A stretch of DNA of 64,000 nucleotides, taken from Linum tenue. Taxonomy: Eukaryota > Streptophyta > Magnoliopsida > Malpighiales > Linaceae. Position numbers and translations under genes: made by a program. A model generated the notes under the pieces. The model was not told the origin of the DNA, ran no database searches, and saw only the letters and a list, made by a program, of their open reading frames with translations. Where the stretch lies: NCBI GenBank assembly GCA_946122785.1, contig CAMGYJ010000002.1, forward strand, positions 61,219,703-61,283,702, given 5' to 3'. Shown here in pieces: positions 59,051 through 64,000 of this stretch; position 1 is the stretch's first letter; every line of letters begins with the position of its first letter.

Positions 59051-60785
59051 ACCTAATCAGTACGTCACCTACAGTTTGGGACCTCAAAGGAAAATTGGTA
59101 TCTGGTCACATTGTACTGCGCTTGATTCATATCTGGCTATCTGATGAATACACGGGAACGGAGAGCAACCAATTCATGTATACTTTATGGGTTGATGTGG
59201 AGGTTGGCATATTCGATTCCGAGTTGATTCCATGTTACTTATTATGCCAAACTGATACTCATTATATGGTTCTATTCTTTCATAGGAATCTTTAATTGAG
59301 GGAGTCACCGACAGAATTGATATGCCTAAGATCGAACCGCTTCTCGAGGTGGGCCTGCTCTACGCACTGGATGAAGTACCCCTAACCGTGGCAAGAAGTG
59401 CTAAGAGAACTGCACCTTGTCATTTACGCCTTTGCCTTCGGACAGGACTATCATGCAGGAAACTCGATGAAAATCAAATCAAGAAGCGGTTCCCGGTTGA
59501 TGGATTTAAGAACACAGAATTTGAAGAGCTTTACGGGATGGCCTTGGACCCAACGAACTTGGCAGGTAAGGTTTGCCTCGTGATGAATTTTTCCTCCAAA
59601 ACTTGATCTGATGCTAGGGTCCTTGAACGTTGCCAGATCTCACAGGTCGTGTTTTAGCGATATCAGAACCAGTATACAATGGTGATAGCACTACCTTTAT
59701 GATGATTCAAATAGAAAACACCAGGTTAGTGTTTATAGTCCTTCCTTTTACATCCGAACTTGTGAGGACTACACTAACACTCTCTGCATTCTATCAGGAA
59801 GCAGACTGTTGTGATCAATTACACTGCTCCCTACGATGATTTCTACTATTGGGCTGAAGCCGCTGAACTCAAACATCCGGTGGTCGCGACCTTCACGAGC
59901 ATTTTTGTTGCTGAGCCTGAACCGAGATGTGCGCCTCTTAATTTCTCTATTTGTGGTTATGCCTTTTACACAAATCTGTGCTGAAGTACAATTTACCTGT
60001 GTAGATCAATTGGTTTTAACCAGCACAAAGGCAACCCGTACAATTCATGGTTCGTATTCACATCGTCACAAGACATTGATGAACAGGTTAGCTGTGCCTT
60101 ACCTGTTTATCTCAAATTTTGTTGTTTCGGTATAGACACAAAGGCGCACTAATTCTTTGCGCCACAGTTTTTTACATGACCACAGGCCAATTACAGTCCT
60201 TCAGGAGGCAGCGGTTCCCAATTACAAAACTTTCAGGCACCCTCTGCCGACTGAAATCACACTCACCAAAATGATTCGACTGCTTGCGGCTGATACACTC
60301 AATTTTGAGGTAGATGTAGTATAGCCACGCTTACGTGCTCTCAGGTCCATATTTACAACCTTTCTTGCTTTTGTGCAGGCGCGCTACTGGTGTTTGGCAA
60401 AAATTGTTGGTGTTACTTTGGACCAATGCTTTGTTAAGAATGAACACGGTTCTCTAAGGTCAGACATATACGTCTCTTCCAAATGTTCTTTTCTTTCAAA
60501 TGTTGACAAGTGTCCTCATGGTCAAACAGGTACGATGCATTTGTGTCGTGTAGTGATCTGGTCAGGACAGAAATAATTAAATTCGATCACGATGCAATGG
60601 TTCAACTGCTCAGATTGCCGGTCGATGAGTTTAGTGTGCTACAATTTCCTGAGAAAGAAACTATTGTTCAAGATGTTGAAGGCAAGTACTTTACTCTAGA
60701 ACTACGGATTGCTAGAGCGTTCCATGTCACCAACCATATCTCTGTTGCGACGATCTGGAACCCTCTTTGTATAAATGTGGTTTAG
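59051..60785 (+). CDS. RPA70-like protein lacking the zinc ribbon (second paralogue, about 397 aa plus unlocated start)
   Basis: Exons: 59051-59202, 59286-59565, 59637-59724, 59798-59928, 60005-60086, 60186-60309, 60379-60458, 60530-60785. All use GT-AG and the frame is open. The start codon is upstream of 59051 in an exon I could not fix. It carries an entry OB fold (LVSGHIVLRLIHIWLSDEYT), the DBD-B opening DLTGRVLAISEP and a DBD-C-like part (YDAFVSCSDLVRTEIIKFDH). Intron phases (0,1,2,1,2,0,2) and one exon length (82 nt) match the large RPA-like gene. The exon that encodes the ribbon there is 164 nt but only 80 nt here, so the CxxC...C pattern is gone. Single-stranded DNA binding by the remaining OB folds is likely; zinc-dependent function is not. 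Confidence 0.7.
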
Positions 60786-61059
60786 TGCCACCCAGGCAAA
60801 TTCTCCCCTCTATTTTGTATTGTTAGACGATCTATTTTTTCCTAAGACCGTGCCTTTCCATAATCAAGCGTGTACACTACATCTGCGTGCAGTACCTTCC
60901 AGTATTGTTCGTCCTAACTCAAACCGTTTTAGATGTCCTGCCAGAGTGCAGCTTGATTATAATGGGTCTCCAAAAAAGTAACACAAAGTGGTGACGCAGA
61001 GAGGGCTCTTCTTTTATGTGTTGTTTTACATAGCAGTTCAGTCGAGCTGACCTAATCAA

Positions 61060-61252
61060 ATATAGAAACCGTCGACGCGGGCCTATGCAACACATCCTGT
61101 GCATGTAATTACATCTGGCTCACTTTGTCATGGTCAGGCCCACTTGTTTAAAGGGGCCCGGTACGGTTGCTCTTACCTTCTCTAGGGTATTCTCTGTCTT
61201 TAATCTTCCTTTCGCAAAGAATCGGCCGCCGCAGCGAACAGAGCTTCCAGTC
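61060..61252 (+). promoter_or_regulatory. Putative promoter of the third RPA-like gene
   Basis: GGGCCTATG, AGGCCCACTTG and GGGGCCCGG lie within 90 bp (61079-61160), followed by a CT-rich leader and the ATG at 61253. The gene thus starts less than 500 bp after the previous gene's stop. Confidence 0.45.
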
Positions 61253-63120
61253 ATGGGCGAAACAATACAGATCAATCAGCTTGACATTGGCTACACGGAC
61301 GAACTGCTTCAGCTTCGACATCTGCATACATGGCAGGAGCCGCTGTCGGGCCATGATAGAGATCATCATCTTCTACTCGATAAGCAGGTATTCCATTTGC
61401 ACTTCTATTTATATCTATCGGAATCTATTTGTCCTTACATTGGCTGATTTCTACATTATGACACACCCAGGGAATATTGATTGTTGCGACGTCGGATCCT
61501 GTCGCACCCCAATTGGGTCAGCCAGTTTTTAGCCCGGGCAAAATTTACATGATATCTTCCTTCTTCGTTACCCCTGCAAGAATGATGGGCCGTTGTTGTT
61601 CACATAATTCCGAACTTCGTTTTACAAACAACAGTAGCTTCCGGTCTGTTCCTGAACCCCCACCGTCCGATTACCACCCAACCGACATGGCAGAACCAGT
61701 CCCTTTCTTTGACTTATACATGCGTGCACTTGCCAAACAGGAGAGATCAGGTTATCCAGTCGCCATATACATACACCATTCATTTGTTTTGTGTCGTGTT
61801 ATTCCTGTAACCCTTCAGTGATTCATTATTATTACCCAGACATAATGGGCCGCATAGTCGCCATCTCCAAACCCTACATGGATACACCAGGCGATGTAAT
61901 GTCGATGCACCAGCTCATTATCCTGGAAGATAATTGGCATGTATTCAGTCTTCATGAGTTTTTTGCTCCCCGAATGATGTGTGTTGCTTAGATGTGCTTC
62001 TTTGCTTTTACATGCAGCAATAGACAGATTTTAACCCAAATCGTCGACCACTTGATCATGCATGCGCTTGAGGCATTGGTTGTTAGCCAAGAGCGAAACG
62101 GGCCTGTCATTGCAACTATGACTTCTATGGTCGGCCACTGTTCAGATGGTAAGATTTGTGCCAACACAACATGCCGCCGCTTTGTCTGTTCCTCAGTTCT
62201 TCATTCTTTTGGAGTCAGGGAAAAATATTTACAAGAATACATGCAGTACAAGGGTCATCGTTGACCAAACCTTACGAATGCATAGGCCCAGCTTTTACAG
62301 GTTTGCATCCTTTTACAAAAACCCAGTATTATTTTAGATCATATCTTGCATACATTGTTCGCCTTTCGTTTCGATGCAGACATTCGAGTTCGAATATGCC
62401 GATCTTCTACATTAGTCAATGGCGCGCCAATGACATTGTCAGACCGGTCCAACGACATGGTCCATGCCACTCGATAGCAGACTTACTTTTCCTGTTGGCT
62501 GAGGATGATGCGCTGCACACTGCGCCGCTCAACAGTGTATTTTGCCTTAACTTTTACCAGGATTCACATACTACTTAAATTACACACCCCTAATCCTTCT
62601 TTGTTCTTTATCTGTAGGCAACATTTAGGTGTTTGGCGACAATTCAGAAAATCAATCACCAATCTGGATTCTTTACTTGGTTGTGCCCTGAATGCTCACC
62701 ACAAAAACATAAATTGTCCCCGAATGATGTCTGTTCTAATTGCTCTGCATCCATTGCTCATGATGACAGGATTAAAAGGTACGCACATAAAAGTAATAGT
62801 ATACTTAGACCGATAGAATCATCAAATTGACTCAGATTTCTCATACAACCATAAATAGTTTCTATATCTCAGCCGACGTCTGTGACGAGACATTTAAGAC
62901 TTCATTCTTGATTAGTCATGAAGCAGCTTCTGCATTACTGCAAACATTTCCTCTATGGGACCTTGAAGACGCAGATGTTCGCCGTCTCCTCCAACCTGTC
63001 CTTTACCGCACTTATACATTTGAGATCAAAATGTTGCCTTGCTGTAAGGATAGGCATGAACGCTTTGAAGTTGTTGCAGTCTGGCATCGTCATGCTGCAG
63101 GTGTTCAGGATTGGTTTTAA
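61253..63120 (+). CDS. RPA70-like protein, compact third paralogue, 8 exons, 434 aa
   Basis: Exons: 61253-61387, 61471-61750, 61840-61936, 62018-62148, 62219-62300, 62380-62536, 62618-62778, 62859-63120. The sum is 1305 nt, an open frame. Intron 3 would be GC-AG (donor TTG/gcatgt); the others are GT-AG. That choice gives a 97-nt exon 3, equal to exon 3 of the large RPA-like gene. It has an entry OB fold (PGKIYMISSFFVTPAR), the DBD-B opening DIMGRIVAISKPYMD and an intact zinc ribbon WLCPECSPQKHKLSPNDVCS. DBD-C follows (FYISADVCDETFKTSFLI) and it stops soon after, with no low-complexity tail. It resembles the core of RPA70 and probably binds single-stranded DNA. Confidence 0.78.
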
Positions 63121-63714
63121 GCGTCTTAGAAATAAGGATTCAGGGTTAGCATTTAGTTTTGTAAAATATATTTCGTTTCAATGTCTTTGTGTTCCTTAGA
63201 TTTGCTTTGCGAAAGCCCTTCGCTGTATTTTCGCCACCAAGACTCCAGGATGTTACCTCTTCCGATGTCATTGTAATGAACACAGATAGTCTCGCCATTT
63301 TGTACGTGCTCCTTCCTATCGGCAACTCTACCTCGGACCCCATGTGACTAAATAATGTGCTTGCTCGCAGACAACAAAAAAACAGGTACATCACTTGACA
63401 GCCTATCGATACATAGAGAGTTTGACCACCAAACTAGCTCTATAGTCTCTGGACCCATTTGATCATTAAGAAAGTCCACTCTAAAACCAAATTATGCAAC
63501 TGCACGGCTTCCAAACCTAAGGATCTTTATTAATGCCTGCAAATATGTGACTGATTTGTACACGGATGAGAGGAGATTTAACATGGACAGAGAGTACTCA
63601 GTGTTGCCCCAGCAACCTTTAAAAACAAGATGGAACAAGACCCTAATTACTTGCCCAGTTTGCGTAATCAGTCCAGTTATGAATAGGTTATCGAAAACAC
63701 CCGCTAGCATTATA
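63121..63714. other. Intergenic region after the third RPA-like gene
   Basis: No gene is supported. A plus-strand 60-codon frame at 63547-63729 is not recognised. Confidence 0.45.
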
Positions 63715-63963
63715 ACTGGGCCAATTTAAACCATGATGGATATACTTTCTAGATACATTCTTCCGCCCCAGTTGGGTCGACAGAAATGCACAACTTACCA
63801 ATTCGGCCCACCAATTATGCATGATGCAGTTTTTAAACATACCATAACCGATTGGCCCGGCCCAATAGCTTTCTCCATCAAACCCTTCCACTTTGTCTCC
63901 TAAAATAAACTGCCTGTCTTTCTGTCGTTCAGATCACCCTTTGTTCGTAACAAAAAACCCTAA
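63715..63963 (+). promoter_or_regulatory. Site II plus telo-box promoter of a gene beyond the window
   Basis: CTGGGCCAATT at about 63717, CGGCCCACC at about 63804 and TTGGCCCGGCCCAAT at 63853-63867 precede the telo-box AAACCCTAA at 63955-63963. This pairing is characteristic of plant genes for ribosome and DNA-replication functions. The downstream gene is not in the window; given its neighbours, another replication-type gene is a reasonable guess. Confidence 0.55.
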
Positions 63964-64000
63964 GTTATAAAACCGGCCAGAGAAGCGCTGCTGGTCCCCC

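Noticed and set aside
61941..62017. Reading the third RPA-like gene as a pseudogene because of stops after exon 3
   Set aside because: Using a GC donor at 61937 and the acceptors at 62219 and 62859 gives one open frame with exon lengths and phases matching its paralogues, so an intact gene is the simpler reading.

Overview
The window looks like nuclear DNA of a flowering plant, most likely a eudicot. The evidence is intron-containing plant gene families (a TET2-type tetraspanin and a NUDCD2-type CS-domain protein), an Athila-like Ty3/gypsy element primed by tRNA-Asp, a CACTA element, hAT-like elements, a plant mobile domain gene, a plant-type Helitron, and promoters with GGCCCA (site II) and telo-box motifs. 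A run of exactly 100 N at 34024-34123 is a scaffold gap. Exon models were built by hand from splice signals and reading phase; no search was run.

Layout. About 1-8254 is a minus-strand Athila-like non-autonomous retrotransposon: one LTR (6936-8254), a primer-binding site, a gag-protease ORF whose pol is missing, and a second ATHILA-type ORF. It sits in older retroelement debris (8255-10914), followed by a hAT-like element (10991 to about 12365). From about 12333 to 28320 lies a large inverted duplication: two arms of about 6.2 kb around a 970-bp spacer. Each arm carries a divergently oriented NUDCD2-like gene. The left copy is open (158 aa); the right has a one-base deletion. A 2559-bp CACTA element occupies only the left arm, and the right arm preserves the empty site. 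From 28.3 to 34.0 kb there are short tandem repeats, a FAR1/MULE-like fragment and a decayed plant mobile domain gene. After the gap come the first exon of an unidentified gene, a MITE, an AT-rich stretch, a TET2-like tetraspanin (38056-40137) with two single-base deletions, and a hAT-type MITE with a perfect 8-bp target duplication.

The most distinctive part is 44.8-64.0 kb. A 16-exon RPA70-like gene (774 aa, open throughout) lies upstream of a Helitron Rep-helicase gene with two frameshifts. Beyond it are a small minus-strand OB-fold-like gene and two more RPA70-like genes in tandem (59.05-60.79 and 61.25-63.12 kb). The window ends in a site II plus telo-box promoter for a further gene outside it. 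The three RPA-like genes share the same intron phase series (0,1,2,1,2,0,2), so they are paralogues. One lost the segment that encodes the zinc ribbon; another uses a GC-AG intron. Whether they are all Helitron cargo or a host RPA-like cluster next to a Helitron cannot be settled here, because no Helitron termini were identified.

Several otherwise well-conserved reading frames are broken by one- or two-base deletions. This may be real decay or residual indel error in the assembly.
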